NCBI RefSeq assembly: GCF_000264765.2
Contig: NZ_CP006664.1
Coordinates: 310,001-374,000, forward strand
Direction: 5' to 3'
Origin: Edwardsiella anguillarum ET080813
Lineage (GTDB): Bacteria > Pseudomonadota > Gammaproteobacteria > Enterobacterales > Enterobacteriaceae
DNA length: 64,000 bases
The notes under the pieces are model-generated. The model saw only the letters and a list, made by a program, of their open reading frames with translations, had not been told where the DNA came from and ran no database searches. Positions 28,388 to 37,407 of this stretch are shown here, in pieces. Numbering within the stretch: the stretch's first letter is position 1; every line of letters begins with the position of its first letter. The translations under genes and the position numbers were made by a program.

Positions 28388-29518
28388 ATGGCCTACACCA
28401 TCTTCTCTCAGAAAAAAAACGACCAACTGCTCGAACCGATGTTCTTTGGTCAGCCGGTTAACGTTGCCCGCTATGATCAACAGAAGCATGAAATCTTTGA
28501 AAAGCTGATCGAAAAGCAGCTCTCCTTCTTCTGGCGCCCGGAAGAGGTGGATGTCTCGCGCGATCGCATCGACTATCAGGCGCTGCCCGATCATGAAAAG
28601 CATATCTTTATCAGCAACCTGAAGTACCAGACCCTGCTGGATTCCATTCAGGGCCGCAGCCCCAACGTCGCCCTGCTGCCGCTGATCTCCATTCCGGAGC
28701 TGGAGACCTGGGTCGAGACCTGGTCCTTCTCCGAGACCATTCACTCTCGCTCCTATACCCATATCATCCGCAATATCGTCACCGATCCGTCGCTGGTGTT
28801 CGATGATATCGTCAGCAATGAGGAGATCCTCAAGCGCGCGCGCGACATCTCCGCCTATTATGACGACCTGATCGAAACCACCGGCTACTATCATCTGCTG
28901 GGGGAAGGAACGCACCAGATCAATGGCAAGCCGGTGACCGTCAGCCTGCGTGAGCTGAAGAAAAAGCTCTACCTGTGTCTGATGAGCGTCAACGCGCTGG
29001 AGGCGATCCGCTTCTATGTCAGCTTCGCCTGCTCGTTTGCCTTCGCCGAGCGCGAGCTGATGGAGGGCAATGCCAAGATCATCCGCCTGATCGCCCGCGA
29101 CGAGGCCCTGCACCTGACCGGTACCCAGCATATCCTCAACCTGATGCGCTCCGGGCAAGACGACCCGGAAATGGCCGAGATCGCCGCCGAATGCGAAGAT
29201 CAGTGCTATGACCTGTTCGTACAGGCTGCCCAGCAGGAGAAGGAGTGGGCCGGTTACCTGTTCCGCGACGGCTCGATGATCGGCCTCAACCGGGATATTC
29301 TGTGCCAGTACGTGGAGTACATCACCAACATTCGCATGCAGGCCGTCGGACTGTCGCTGCCGTTTGAGACCCGCTCCAACCCGATCCCGTGGATCAACGC
29401 CTGGCTGGTCTCCGACAACGTGCAGGTGGCCCCGCAGGAGGTCGAGGTGAGCTCCTATCTGGTCGGCCAGATCGACGCCGAGGTCAACGCCGACGATCTG
29501 AGCGGCTTCCAGCTCTGA
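28388..29518 (+). CDS. nrdB: Class Ia ribonucleoside-diphosphate reductase, beta subunit
   Basis: This 376-residue radical-generating subunit has the same length as E. coli NrdB. The radical tyrosine is in [11 protein letters not shown] (Tyr123 counting Met; Tyr122 in the usual numbering). Diiron ligands lie in [18 protein letters not shown] and [12 protein letters not shown]. The stop overlaps the yfaE start (TGATG), which fits translational coupling to the ferredoxin that maintains its cofactor. Confidence 0.98.
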   Translation: MAYTIFSQKKNDQLLEPMFFGQPVNVARYDQQKHEIFEKLIEKQLSFFWRPEEVDVSRDRIDYQALPDHEKHIFISNLKYQTLLDSIQGRSPNVALLPLISIPELETWVETWSFSETIHSRSYTHIIRNIVTDPSLVFDDIVSNEEILKRARDISAYYDDLIETTGYYHLLGEGTHQINGKPVTVSLRELKKKLYLCLMSVNALEAIRFYVSFACSFAFAERELMEGNAKIIRLIARDEALHLTGTQHILNLMRSGQDDPEMAEIAAECEDQCYDLFVQAAQQEKEWAGYLFRDGSMIGLNRDILCQYVEYITNIRMQAVGLSLPFETRSNPIPWINAWLVSDNVQVAPQEVEVSSYLVGQIDAEVNADDLSGFQL

Positions 29519-29826
29519 TGACGCGCACCGCTAAAGCCGTCGCCGCCGCGGCGACGGAAAGCCCGGATGCCCCGCGCTACCGTATCCGACTGGCGCGCAG
29601 CGCGCGTCAGCTGGAGCACCGCCCCGATCGGACGCTGCTCGCAACCCTAGAGCAGCAGCAGGTGGCGGTCGAATACCAGTGTCGCTCCGGCTTCTGCGGC
29701 GCCTGCCGCTGCCGCCTGCTGCGCGGGCGAGTCAGCTACCGTCAGGCGCCGCTGGCCTTTCTGCAGCCGGACGAGATCCTGCCCTGCTGCTGTATCGTGC
29801 AGCAGGACATCGAGCTCGATCTCTAG
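29518..29826 (+). CDS. yfaE: YfaE [2Fe-2S] ferredoxin, NrdB diferric-tyrosyl cofactor maintenance
   Basis: This 102-residue plant-type ferredoxin has Cys ligands in YQCRSGFCGACRCRL and ILPCCC. In E. coli YfaE reduces the NrdB iron centre to regenerate the radical. The N-terminus is about 18 residues longer than E. coli YfaE and is Ala/Thr-rich; the start is fixed by the ATG that overlaps the nrdB stop. It converges on ydeP with a 26-base gap. Confidence 0.92.
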   Translation: MTRTAKAVAAAATESPDAPRYRIRLARSARQLEHRPDRTLLATLEQQQVAVEYQCRSGFCGACRCRLLRGRVSYRQAPLAFLQPDEILPCCCIVQQDIELDL

Positions 29827-29852
29827 GGCGCCCGGCTCGCCGCGCGTCCGCC

Positions 29853-32132
29853 CTACCCCGCTCGCTCCAGCACCACCGGAATGCTCTTGTAGGCGGGAAT
29901 ACCGCTGGCCGGATCGTGATTGTCCAGCGTCAGCATATGGTTTGACTCCGGAAAGTAGGTCACCAGCGAGCGATCGGCCATCGGGTAAATCACCACCCGC
30001 AGCGCATCCATGCGACGCCCGCTGCGCTTGCCGTCCGGCGTCAGGGCGATCAGGTTGACCCGCTCCCCATCGCCGACCCCGCAGCGCTGCGCCTGCGCCG
30101 CGCTGATAAACACCACGTCACGCTGACCAAACACCCCGCGATAGCGATCATCCATGCCGTACAGCGTGGTATTGTACTGATCGTGACTGCGCACCGTCGC
30201 CAGCACCAGCTCGCTGTTAAAGGCCGATTCGGGATCCTCCAGCAGCCCCGCGCAGGGAATAAAGCTGGCCTTGCCCGAGGACGTCAGCCAGCGCCGCTCG
30301 GCCGCCGCGTTGACCAGGTGGAAGCCGCCGGGCTGGCGGATGCGCTGATTCACATCGGCAAACGCAGGGAGAACGGCCTCGATGGCGGCACGAATGCGGT
30401 CGTAGTCGGCGATCAGCGCCTCCCACGCCACGACGCTGTGCGGCAGCGCCGCCCGGGCGATCCCAGCCACCACCGCACACTCCGATAGCAGCTGGTCGCT
30501 GGCGGGCGTCAATACCCCGCGGGAGGCGTGTACCATCGACATGGAGTCCTCTACGGTAATCGCCTGCGCCCCGCTCTGCTGCATATCGATCTCGCTGCGC
30601 CCCAGCACCGGCAGAATGTAGCTGTGACGCGCGGTCAACAGGTGCGAACGGTTCAGCTTGGTCGCGATGTGCACCGCCAGATCCAGCTGAGTGAGCGGCA
30701 CGGCGCTCGCCTGCCTGTCCGGCATCGCCAGCGCGAAGTTCCCGCCCAGACAGATAAGCGCCCGCGCGCTGCCGTCGCAGATGGCCTGCATGCTGGCTAC
30801 CGCCGCGTGGCCGGGGGCCGAAGGCGGAGTAAAACCAAAGTAGTCGCCCAGCCGCGCCAGAAACTCGGCCGATGGTTTTTCAGTGATGCCGACGGTGCGA
30901 TCGCCCTGCACATTCGAATGGCCGCGCAGCGGGCAGATACCGGCGCCCGGGCGACCGATATTGCCCTTCAGCAGCAACAGATTCACCAGCTGCTGTACGT
31001 TCTGGGTGCCGTGCTGATGCTGGGTGATCCCCATGCCATAGCAGATAATGGTGCGCTCGGCGGCCGCGTAGGCGTCCGTCAGTTCGGCCAGCTGAGCCTG
31101 GCTCAGGCCGGAGATCCGTTCAATATCCTGCCAGCGGGCGTTGAGCACATCGCTGCGCAGCGCGGCATAGCCGCGGGTGTGCTCTGCGATAAAGGCATCG
31201 TCCAGCAGCGGCGGCTGCCCGGCGGCCCGCGCCGCCTCATCGCGCTCGATCAGCAGGCGCATCATCCCCTTCAGCAGCGCGGTATCGCCGCCGATACGCA
31301 CATGATAATAGGCGCTGGCCAGCGACGTCTCACGATTGGTCAGCATCTCCAGCGGGTTCTGCGGCGCGGTAAAACGCTCCAGCCCGCGCTCCTGTAACGG
31401 ATTGATGGCGATCATTTTCGCCCCGCGCTTCACCAGCGCGCGCAGCGAGGTCAGCATCCGCGGATGGTTGGTACCGGGGTTGTGGCCGATGCAAATCACC
31501 AGATCGCACTGGTCAAAGTCCTCCAGCAGAACGGTGCCTTTCCCCACGCCGATGCTGGCCGCGAGCCCGACGCTGGTCGGCTCATGGCACATATTGGAGC
31601 AGTCGGGAAAGTTATTGCTGCCGTACTCGCGGGCGAACAGCTGGTAGAGGAAGGCCGCCTCGTTGGAGGTGCGGCCCGAGGTATAGAATTCGACCTGATT
31701 CGGGTTGCGATAGCCTTGCAGGTGGGCGCCGATCTCCTCGAACGCCTGCTGCCAGCTCAGCGGCCGGTAACGGTCGCTGGCGGCATCGTACTTCAGCGGT
31801 AGGGTCAGGCGGCCCGCCGCCTCCAGTTCATGATCGCCCCAGTTCAGCAGCGTCTGCACCGTATGGGCGGCAAAAAAGCCGGCGTCTAGCCGCTTCGCGG
31901 TCGCCTCCCAGGCCAGTGCCTTCGCCCCGTTTTCACAGGCGTCGAACGAGGCGCTGTGCTTGGGATCGGGCCAGGCACATCCCGGACAGTCAAAGCCGTC
32001 TGGCTTATTCATGTCAAACAGCGCAATCGCCTCCCGGCGCAGATCCATCTGGCGACGCAGCGCATCCGCTACGGCCTTCACCGCGCCCCACCCACCGGCG
32101 GCGGCGCTGTACGTTTCTACTTTGGGTTTCAT
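29853..32132 (-). CDS. ydeP: YdeP-type molybdopterin oxidoreductase (formate dehydrogenase-like)
   Basis: This 759-residue protein has exactly the length of E. coli YdeP. It has the molybdopterin oxidoreductase core ([16 protein letters not shown], read in parts; [14 protein letters not shown]) and a C-terminal molydopterin dinucleotide-binding domain. The N-terminus has [10 protein letters not shown], a possible cluster site. It has no Tat signal, so it is probably cytosolic, and no selenocysteine TGA. YdeP is linked to acid resistance in E. coli; the substrate is unknown. The start at 32132 gives MKPKVETYS; 14 upstream codons are not conserved. The Moco genes moaACDE lie nearby. Confidence 0.88.
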   Translation of the reverse strand: MKPKVETYSAAAGGWGAVKAVADALRRQMDLRREAIALFDMNKPDGFDCPGCAWPDPKHSASFDACENGAKALAWEATAKRLDAGFFAAHTVQTLLNWGDHELEAAGRLTLPLKYDAASDRYRPLSWQQAFEEIGAHLQGYRNPNQVEFYTSGRTSNEAAFLYQLFAREYGSNNFPDCSNMCHEPTSVGLAASIGVGKGTVLLEDFDQCDLVICIGHNPGTNHPRMLTSLRALVKRGAKMIAINPLQERGLERFTAPQNPLEMLTNRETSLASAYYHVRIGGDTALLKGMMRLLIERDEAARAAGQPPLLDDAFIAEHTRGYAALRSDVLNARWQDIERISGLSQAQLAELTDAYAAAERTIICYGMGITQHQHGTQNVQQLVNLLLLKGNIGRPGAGICPLRGHSNVQGDRTVGITEKPSAEFLARLGDYFGFTPPSAPGHAAVASMQAICDGSARALICLGGNFALAMPDRQASAVPLTQLDLAVHIATKLNRSHLLTARHSYILPVLGRSEIDMQQSGAQAITVEDSMSMVHASRGVLTPASDQLLSECAVVAGIARAALPHSVVAWEALIADYDRIRAAIEAVLPAFADVNQRIRQPGGFHLVNAAAERRWLTSSGKASFIPCAGLLEDPESAFNSELVLATVRSHDQYNTTLYGMDDRYRGVFGQRDVVFISAAQAQRCGVGDGERVNLIALTPDGKRSGRRMDALRVVIYPMADRSLVTYFPESNHMLTLDNHDPASGIPAYKSIPVVLERAG

Positions 32133-32213
32133 GACAGCCTCGACTTTACTCAGAGAGGCTATAAGTATAGCCAAGTCGGGCTATCCGGCAGCGCGCCGGG
32201 GTATCATGGCACA

Positions 32214-32245
32214 AAAAGCCATACCGGCCGCAAAGGGCCGGTATG
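32214..32245 (-). terminator. Terminator downstream of ybhL
   Basis: On the minus strand a perfect 10-bp stem (CATACCGGCC/GGCCGGTATG) with a 6-base loop is followed by GCTTTTTG. It ends the ybhL transcript before ydeP. Confidence 0.8.
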
Positions 32246-32278
32246 AGTCGCTGGATTTAACGCCTCGACAGCGCAGGG

Positions 32279-32989
32279 CTAGCGGCGATCGCCGAAGATG
32301 CGCAGCAGCATCAGGAACAGGTTGATAAAGTCCAGATACAGCGTCAGCGCGCCCATGATCGCATAGCGGCGGAAGCCGTCGCGATCGTCGGCGGAGAGCT
32401 GCTCACCCATCACTCTCAGCTTCTGGGTATCATAGGCGGTCAGCCCGACGAAAATCAGCACCCCGGCGTAGGTCACGATCCAGGTCAGCGCGCTGCTCTT
32501 CAGCCAGATGTTGACCAGCGAGGCCAGCACCAGGCCGATCAGGGCCATAAACAGCATCGATCCCATGCCGCTCAGATCGCGCTTGGTGGTATAGCCATAC
32601 AGGCTCATGGCGCCGAACATACCGGCGCTCACCACGAAGGTGCTGGCGATGGAGCTATAGGTATAGACGATGAAAATGCTGGACAGCGTCAGCCCGGTCA
32701 ACAGGGAGTAGAGCATAAACAGCGAGGTCGCGGCGGCGCCGCTCAGGCGGTTGACCATCCCGGACAGGACGAACACCACCCCTAGCTGAACGATGATCAG
32801 CCCGAAAAAGACCATCTTGTTGGCGAAGATCAGGTTAAGCACCGCCGGTGTCCGCGCGGCATACCAGGCAACCAGCGCCGTCAGCAGCAGACCGCAGCAC
32901 ATCCAGCCATACACCTGGGCCATATAGGCCTGAATGCCGCTGCCTGCGCGCGCTGCCAGGGTGCCGTTTGTACGTGGATAACGATCCAT
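32279..32989 (-). CDS. ybhL: YbhL, Bax inhibitor-1 (TMBIM) family membrane protein
   Basis: This 236-residue inner-membrane protein has seven hydrophobic segments and the BI-1 pattern (YMAQVYGWMCCGLLLTA, and LTAYDTQKL near the C-terminus). BI-1 proteins are pH-dependent Ca2+ leak channels elsewhere; the bacterial role is unsettled. The start was set at MDRYPR, as in E. coli; the ATG five codons upstream overlaps the ribosome site AAGGG. It lies downstream of moaE as in E. coli, but a flavodoxin gene is inserted between. Confidence 0.93.
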   Translation of the reverse strand: MDRYPRTNGTLAARAGSGIQAYMAQVYGWMCCGLLLTALVAWYAARTPAVLNLIFANKMVFFGLIIVQLGVVFVLSGMVNRLSGAAATSLFMLYSLLTGLTLSSIFIVYTYSSIASTFVVSAGMFGAMSLYGYTTKRDLSGMGSMLFMALIGLVLASLVNIWLKSSALTWIVTYAGVLIFVGLTAYDTQKLRVMGEQLSADDRDGFRRYAIMGALTLYLDFINLFLMLLRIFGDRR

Positions 32990-33155
32990 GGAATGACCCT
33001 TCATAATGCGAAAAAAACGTGCCCGCGGGCCATAGACACCGCGGGCGGATGAGTGCTATGTCACTCACTTAAGCCTAACATAAAAAAATGCGATCTCGCT
33101 CAAACAATTATGCCGCTCGCCGACGCATCGCGACGCCGGCGGCGTACAGCGGGGC

Positions 33156-33737
33156 TTACGCCGGTGTATGCCAGCGCAGGGCCACCGCGGCGACCCGGGC
33201 GCCGAAGCGGCGCGCTGTCTCCAGATCGCCCGGCAGCGGGGCCTCATCCGGAGTGGCGTCGGAGGGCGACACGGTCATCAGGCCGGAAAACCCGGCGATG
33301 TAGTTCACATCATTACGCTGGGCCGCCTTGCCGTTGGACGGCAGCATCCCCATTCCCACCCACAGCCCGCCGTGCTGCTGAGACAGGTGAAACAGATAAT
33401 CGAGGGTGGAGAGCTTATCGCCGTTCATACTGGCCGAGTTGGTGAAGCCGGCAAACAGCTTATCCTTCCAGCTCTGGCTGAACCAGGGCTTGGAGGAGGC
33501 GTCGGCGAATTTTTTGAACTGCCAGGAGGGGCCGCCCATATAGGTCGGCGAGCCCATGATGATGGCATCCGCGCCCGCCAGCTGCTCCCAGCCCTGGGCG
33601 GGGAGATTGCCCTCGCTGTCGATGGGCAGCAGGCTGACCTGCGCGCCGGCGACGGCGCGGGCCCCCTGTGCCACGGCCTCTGCCGCGCGCGCGGTGTGTC
33701 CATAGCCGCTGTGATACACAATAACGATGACTGCCAT
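33156..33737 (-). CDS. Flavodoxin-fold NAD(P)H:quinone oxidoreductase-like protein
   Basis: This 193-residue protein has a flavodoxin-like FMN-binding fold: a phosphate loop YHSGYGHTA, then GSPTYMGGPSWQFKKF and KLFAGFTNSASMNGDK. This is the pattern of the WrbA/NADPH-dependent FMN reductase superfamily. It probably catalyses two-electron reduction of quinones or a similar substrate, but I cannot assign a specific enzyme. The start was chosen at the ATG with AAAGGAG eight bases upstream. It lies between moaE and ybhL, a position with no counterpart that I recall in E. coli. Confidence 0.8.
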   Translation of the reverse strand: MAVIVIVYHSGYGHTARAAEAVAQGARAVAGAQVSLLPIDSEGNLPAQGWEQLAGADAIIMGSPTYMGGPSWQFKKFADASSKPWFSQSWKDKLFAGFTNSASMNGDKLSTLDYLFHLSQQHGGLWVGMGMLPSNGKAAQRNDVNYIAGFSGLMTVSPSDATPDEAPLPGDLETARRFGARVAAVALRWHTPA

Positions 33738-33830
33738 GATCCCGACTCCTTTTATCCACGGATAATCACAACAGTTATAGGCCAGCTCCGGCGAGAAATC
33801 CACGTCGGCGGCATTCGCTGCGTATCGGCG

Positions 33831-34283
33831 CTACCAGCGCTCGGCCGCCTGGCGATCGCTGTCGCGGGCATCGACCCAGCGATCGGCCCCCTCCGAGGTC
33901 TCCCGCTTCCAGAAAGGGGCGCGGGTCTTCAGGTAGTCCATGATGAACTCCGCCGCCTCAAAGGCCATGCCACGGTGTGCGCTGGTCACCCCGACAAACA
34001 CGATCTCCTCACCGGGGAGCATCGGTCCGACGCGGTGATACACCGCGACGCGCCCCAGCGGCCAACGGCGGCGCGCCAGCGCGACTATCTCCTCCAGCGC
34101 CTTCTCCGTCATGCCCGGATAGTGCTCCAGGGTCAGCGCGCTGACGTCATCGCCCAGGTTATGGTTGCGTACCTTGCCGCTGAAGGTCACTACCGCCCCG
34201 TCCTCATTCCGCTGCGCCAGCCACTGATACTGTTCGGCAACGGAAAAAGGGGCGGCGCTGACGACGATCTGGGTATCCTGCAT
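33831..34283 (-). CDS. moaE: Molybdopterin synthase catalytic subunit MoaE
   Basis: This 150-residue large subunit of molybdopterin synthase transfers sulfur from thiocarboxylated MoaD to cyclic pyranopterin monophosphate. Conserved elements are FSGKVRNHN, LEHYPGMTEKAL, VYHRVG, TSAHR and the catalytic Lys region YLKTRAPFWKRE. It follows moaD with a 1-base gap and ends the moaACDE run. Confidence 0.97.
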   Translation of the reverse strand: MQDTQIVVSAAPFSVAEQYQWLAQRNEDGAVVTFSGKVRNHNLGDDVSALTLEHYPGMTEKALEEIVALARRRWPLGRVAVYHRVGPMLPGEEIVFVGVTSAHRGMAFEAAEFIMDYLKTRAPFWKRETSEGADRWVDARDSDRQAAERW

Positions 34284-34284
34284 G

Positions 34285-34527
34285 TCAGCCTCCGGTCACC
34301 GGTGGGAAAAAGGCTACCTCGTCACCCTCCTGCAGCGGGTGGTCGAAGGGCGCCATGGTCTGATTCACGGCGACCAGCAGCTTGCCCGGCTCCAGCGCCA
34401 GCGCCCATTTATCGCCGCGCTGCGCCAGCGCGGCGCGCAGCGTCTCGACATCCCGACAGGACTCACAGGCCAACTCGGCGCAGCCGGTCAGCTCGCGCAC
34501 CTGGGCAAAAAAACGCACCTGGATCAT
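34285..34527 (-). CDS. moaD: Molybdopterin synthase sulfur carrier subunit MoaD
   Basis: This 80-residue ubiquitin-like protein (E. coli: 81) starts [15 protein letters not shown] and ends in the essential C-terminal Gly-Gly (FPPVTGG), which is thiocarboxylated. The ATG overlaps the moaC stop by 4 bases, so an upstream in-frame Met inside moaC is rejected. Confidence 0.96.
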   Translation of the reverse strand: MIQVRFFAQVRELTGCAELACESCRDVETLRAALAQRGDKWALALEPGKLLVAVNQTMAPFDHPLQEGDEVAFFPPVTGG

Positions 34528-35009
34528 TGTACCTCCCCCGCGTGAAAATCCCCGGACTTGCCGCCGCTTTTGGCCAGCAGGCGCACCGGGCCGATCACCA
34601 TATCTTTCTGCACCGCTTTGCACATGTCATAGATGGTCAGCGCGGCCACCGAGGCGGCGCTCAGCGCCTCCATCTCCACCCCGGTCTTGCCGCACAGACG
34701 GCAGCAGGTCTCGATGCGTACCCGACTGTGGGCCGGCTCGATGCTCAGCGTCACCTCAACCTTGCTCAGCAGCAGCGGGTGACACAGCGGGATCAGCTGC
34801 CAGGTGCTCTTGGCGGCCTGGATACCGGCGATGCGGGCGGTAGCAAACACATCCCCCTTGGGGTGCTTACCGTCGATGATCATCGCCAGGGTCTCCTGGC
34901 GCATAGTGACATAGGCCTCGGCGCGCGCCTCACGTACCGTCTCCGCCTTGGCGGAAACGTCAACCATGTGCGCCTCGCCGGCCGCATTAATATGGGTTAA
35001 CTGGCTCAT
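34524..35009 (-). CDS. moaC: Cyclic pyranopterin monophosphate synthase MoaC
   Basis: This 161-residue enzyme has the same length as E. coli MoaC and works with MoaA to turn GTP into cyclic pyranopterin monophosphate. Motifs are [47 protein letters not shown] (read in parts) and KSGGKSGDF. It lies 38 bases after moaA; no moaB gene is present between them. Confidence 0.98.
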   Translation of the reverse strand: MSQLTHINAAGEAHMVDVSAKAETVREARAEAYVTMRQETLAMIIDGKHPKGDVFATARIAGIQAAKSTWQLIPLCHPLLLSKVEVTLSIEPAHSRVRIETCCRLCGKTGVEMEALSAASVAALTIYDMCKAVQKDMVIGPVRLLAKSGGKSGDFHAGEVQ

Positions 35010-35047
35010 CGTTCTTCGCTGTATAAAAGGTGGGTCTACCCGGCGGA

Positions 35048-36034
35048 CTAGCCGCCGATGAAAGAAAGGTTCTGGGTATGGCCGCTGTCGCCCTGATGCA
35101 GGAAGTGGCTCTCCCGCTTATGGCGCAGGGCCGCGGCGATGCGCGCCTGCAGCGCGGCCTGCTGCGCATCCTCCTGCAGCAGATCGCGCAGGGCGATCCC
35201 CTGCTCGCCGAACAAGCACAGATGCAGGTTGCCCACGGCGGACACCCGCAGGCGGTTACAGCTGGCGCAAAAGTTCTTCTCATAGGGCATGATCAGACCG
35301 ACTTCGCCCAGATAATCGGGATGCCAGAAGACCTGCGCCGGACCGTCGCTGCGCCCCGGCAGCCGACGCTGCCAGCCCGCCGCCAGCAGCTGGGCGCGGA
35401 TCGTCGAGCCGGACACGTGATGGCGGCGAAACAGTTCGCTGCCGTCGCCGGTCTCCATCAGCTCGATAAAACGCATCTGAATCGGCCGGCGGCGGATCCA
35501 GTGCAAAAAGGCCTGCAGGCTGCCGTCGTTGACGCCGCGCATCAGCACGGTATTGACCTTGATTCGCTCGAAGCCGGCGTCAAAGGCCGCATCGATCCCC
35601 GCCATCACCTGCGCGAAGCGATCCTCGCCGGTAATGGCGTGAAACTGGCGGGCATCCAGGCTGTCCACGCTGACGTTGATCGCCGTCAGCCCCGCATCGC
35701 GCCAGGCGCCGACGTCGCGCGCCATACGGTAGCCGTTAGTGGTCACCGCCAGCGTACGGATGGCGGGATTCTCACGTACGGCGGCGACGATATCACAAAA
35801 GTCGCGGCGCAGGGTCGGCTCCCCCCCCGTCAGACGCACCTTTTCGGTGCCCAGCGCGGCAAAGGCATGGCTGATACGGCGGATCTCATCGCGCGACAAG
35901 AAGCGCTTGGCGCCGTGGCTATCTGGACGATAGCCGTCCGGCAGGCAGTAGGTGCAACGAAAGTTGCACACATCGGTGACTGACAGGCGCAGATAATAGA
36001 ACGTGCGCGCGAATGCGTCGGTTAACTGGGACAC
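35048..36034 (-). CDS. moaA: GTP 3',8-cyclase MoaA (radical SAM)
   Basis: This 328-residue radical SAM enzyme (E. coli: 329) opens molybdenum cofactor synthesis. The SAM cluster motif is CNFRCTYC, the second cluster is [18 protein letters not shown] (read in parts), and the C-terminal Gly-Gly (LSFIGG) needed for activity is present. The chosen start is GTG at 36034 ([18 protein letters not shown]), matching E. coli; it follows the end of the riboswitch (GGAAAGGTGT) directly. The upstream in-frame stretch is leader RNA. Confidence 0.96.
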   Translation of the reverse strand: MSQLTDAFARTFYYLRLSVTDVCNFRCTYCLPDGYRPDSHGAKRFLSRDEIRRISHAFAALGTEKVRLTGGEPTLRRDFCDIVAAVRENPAIRTLAVTTNGYRMARDVGAWRDAGLTAINVSVDSLDARQFHAITGEDRFAQVMAGIDAAFDAGFERIKVNTVLMRGVNDGSLQAFLHWIRRRPIQMRFIELMETGDGSELFRRHHVSGSTIRAQLLAAGWQRRLPGRSDGPAQVFWHPDYLGEVGLIMPYEKNFCASCNRLRVSAVGNLHLCLFGEQGIALRDLLQEDAQQAALQARIAAALRHKRESHFLHQGDSGHTQNLSFIGG

Positions 36035-36037
36035 GAT

Positions 36038-36160
36038 AAACACCTTTCCAAGTCGGGAGGCGCCGGCATTTCTACCTGACACCCTGGTGGCGCGAAGCCA
36101 CGGCCAAGAAACCTTATCTGCGCGGGAGCGCACACTTAGGCATCAGGGCTCGGAGTTCAA
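36038..36160 (-). promoter_or_regulatory. Moco riboswitch (Moco RNA motif) of moaA
   Basis: Read on the minus strand, the leader contains, in the order of the E. coli moaA Moco element: GGCCGTG (36105-36099), GCCACCAGGG (36091-36082), GCCTCCCG (36061-36054) and GGAAAGGTGT (36049-36040), the last including the ribosome site. The element represses moaA translation when molybdenum cofactor is plentiful. The 5' limit is approximate. Confidence 0.88.
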
Positions 36161-36308
36161 AAATACCCGCGGCGGGCGGCGCACTGCCGCAGGCCATAGC
36201 GAGCTGTTGCTGAAACCTCTTCTTTGCCTCGGACGGCGCAGACGCACTCCGGGGCAAAAAAGACGCGACGGTCAACGGACCGATGCAGCGCGACTCTCTG
36301 CAGCGGCC

Positions 36309-36338
36309 AAGCGTTATATAATTAAAAATATAACGCTT
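36309..36338. promoter_or_regulatory. ModE-type binding site upstream of moaA
   Basis: AAGCGTTATAT and ATATAACGCTT form a perfect 11-bp inverted repeat with an 8-base spacer. The half-site CGTTATAT matches the molybdate-responsive regulator ModE, which activates moa in E. coli. It lies about 290 bases before the moaA start and about 150 before the divergent ybhK. Confidence 0.75.
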
Positions 36339-36480
36339 ATATCTCAGTAGCTTAGTTTTCATAGTAACCAAAATCACGCCGGTTGCAATTGATACATGTC
36401 ACGCAACCGCCGCGCGGCTTCGCCTTTTTCGCGCCGATCCGCTATCGTAGGCGCCCTCACCGCGCCCGAAAAGGAACCCT

Positions 36481-37389
36481 ATGCGAAACCGCACCCTGGC
36501 TGATTTGGACTGTGTGGTCGCCCTCGGCGGCGGCCATGGGCTGGGCCGCGTCATGTCGGCACTCTGCGCCCTTGGCCCGCGGCTGACCGGCATCGTCACC
36601 ACCACCGATAACGGCGGCTCGACCGGGCGCATCCGGCGCGCCGAAGGCGGCATCGCCTGGGGCGATCTGCGCAACTGTCTGAACCAACTGATCACCGAAC
36701 CCAGCGTCGCCTCGGCCATGTTTGAATACCGCTTTAACGGCAGCGGTGAGCTGGCGGGGCACAATCTGGGCAACCTGATGCTCAAGGCGCTAGATCACCT
36801 GAGCGTGCGGCCGCTGGAGGCGATTAACCTGATCCGCAGCCTGCTGAAGGTGGACGCCCAGCTGATCCCCATGTCCGAACAGCCGACCGACCTCTGCGCC
36901 ATCGCCGAGGACGGCAGCCGTATCCACGGCGAGGTCGATATCGATAGGCTGCAGCAGATGCCGCGCCAGCTGATGCTCTCCCCCTCCGTCTGCGCAACCC
37001 GCGAGGCGATTGAGGCCATTGGCCGCGCCGACCTTATCCTGCTGGGCCCCGGCAGCTACTTCACCAGCCTGATGCCCATCCTGCTGGTCGACGATCTCAG
37101 CCAGGCGCTGCGGCGCACCGGGGCGCCGCTGGTCTATATAGGCAACCTGGCCCGTGAACATAGCCCGGCCGGCGCGCTGCGGCTGCCAGAAAAGCTGCGA
37201 CGCCTGAGCGATGCCATGGGCGGGCGCCACATCGACGCCGCGATCGTCGGTCCGCAAACCGAGATCGGCGGCCTCGGCGCAGGCGTCACCATCGTACAGG
37301 GAACGCTGGCCGCCGACGACATTACCTACCGCCACGATCGGGCGCAGCTGCGCGCGGCGATAGAGCAGGTGCTGCAGCGGCTCGGCTAG
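36481..37389 (+). CDS. ybhK: YbhK, YvcK/CofD-family putative gluconeogenesis factor
   Basis: This 302-residue cytosolic protein has the nucleotide-binding start [15 protein letters not shown], then [23 protein letters not shown] and [13 protein letters not shown], all typical of the YvcK/YbhK family. B. subtilis YvcK supports growth on gluconeogenic carbon and cell shape and binds UDP-sugars; the E. coli role is unclear. It is divergent from moaA as in E. coli. A possible ribosome site AAGGAA lies before the ATG. Confidence 0.95.
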   Translation: MRNRTLADLDCVVALGGGHGLGRVMSALCALGPRLTGIVTTTDNGGSTGRIRRAEGGIAWGDLRNCLNQLITEPSVASAMFEYRFNGSGELAGHNLGNLMLKALDHLSVRPLEAINLIRSLLKVDAQLIPMSEQPTDLCAIAEDGSRIHGEVDIDRLQQMPRQLMLSPSVCATREAIEAIGRADLILLGPGSYFTSLMPILLVDDLSQALRRTGAPLVYIGNLAREHSPAGALRLPEKLRRLSDAMGGRHIDAAIVGPQTEIGGLGAGVTIVQGTLAADDITYRHDRAQLRAAIEQVLQRLG

Positions 37390-37407
37390 GCGGCATCCCT
37401 GCACACT

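Noticed and set aside
29853..32132. Selenocysteine in the formate-dehydrogenase-like protein
   Set aside because: There is no in-frame TGA; the frame is open over 759 codons, the YdeP length.
33168..35000. 610-codon open frame antisense to the flavodoxin and moaEDC genes
   Set aside because: It spans several well-identified genes on the other strand and shows no known domain.
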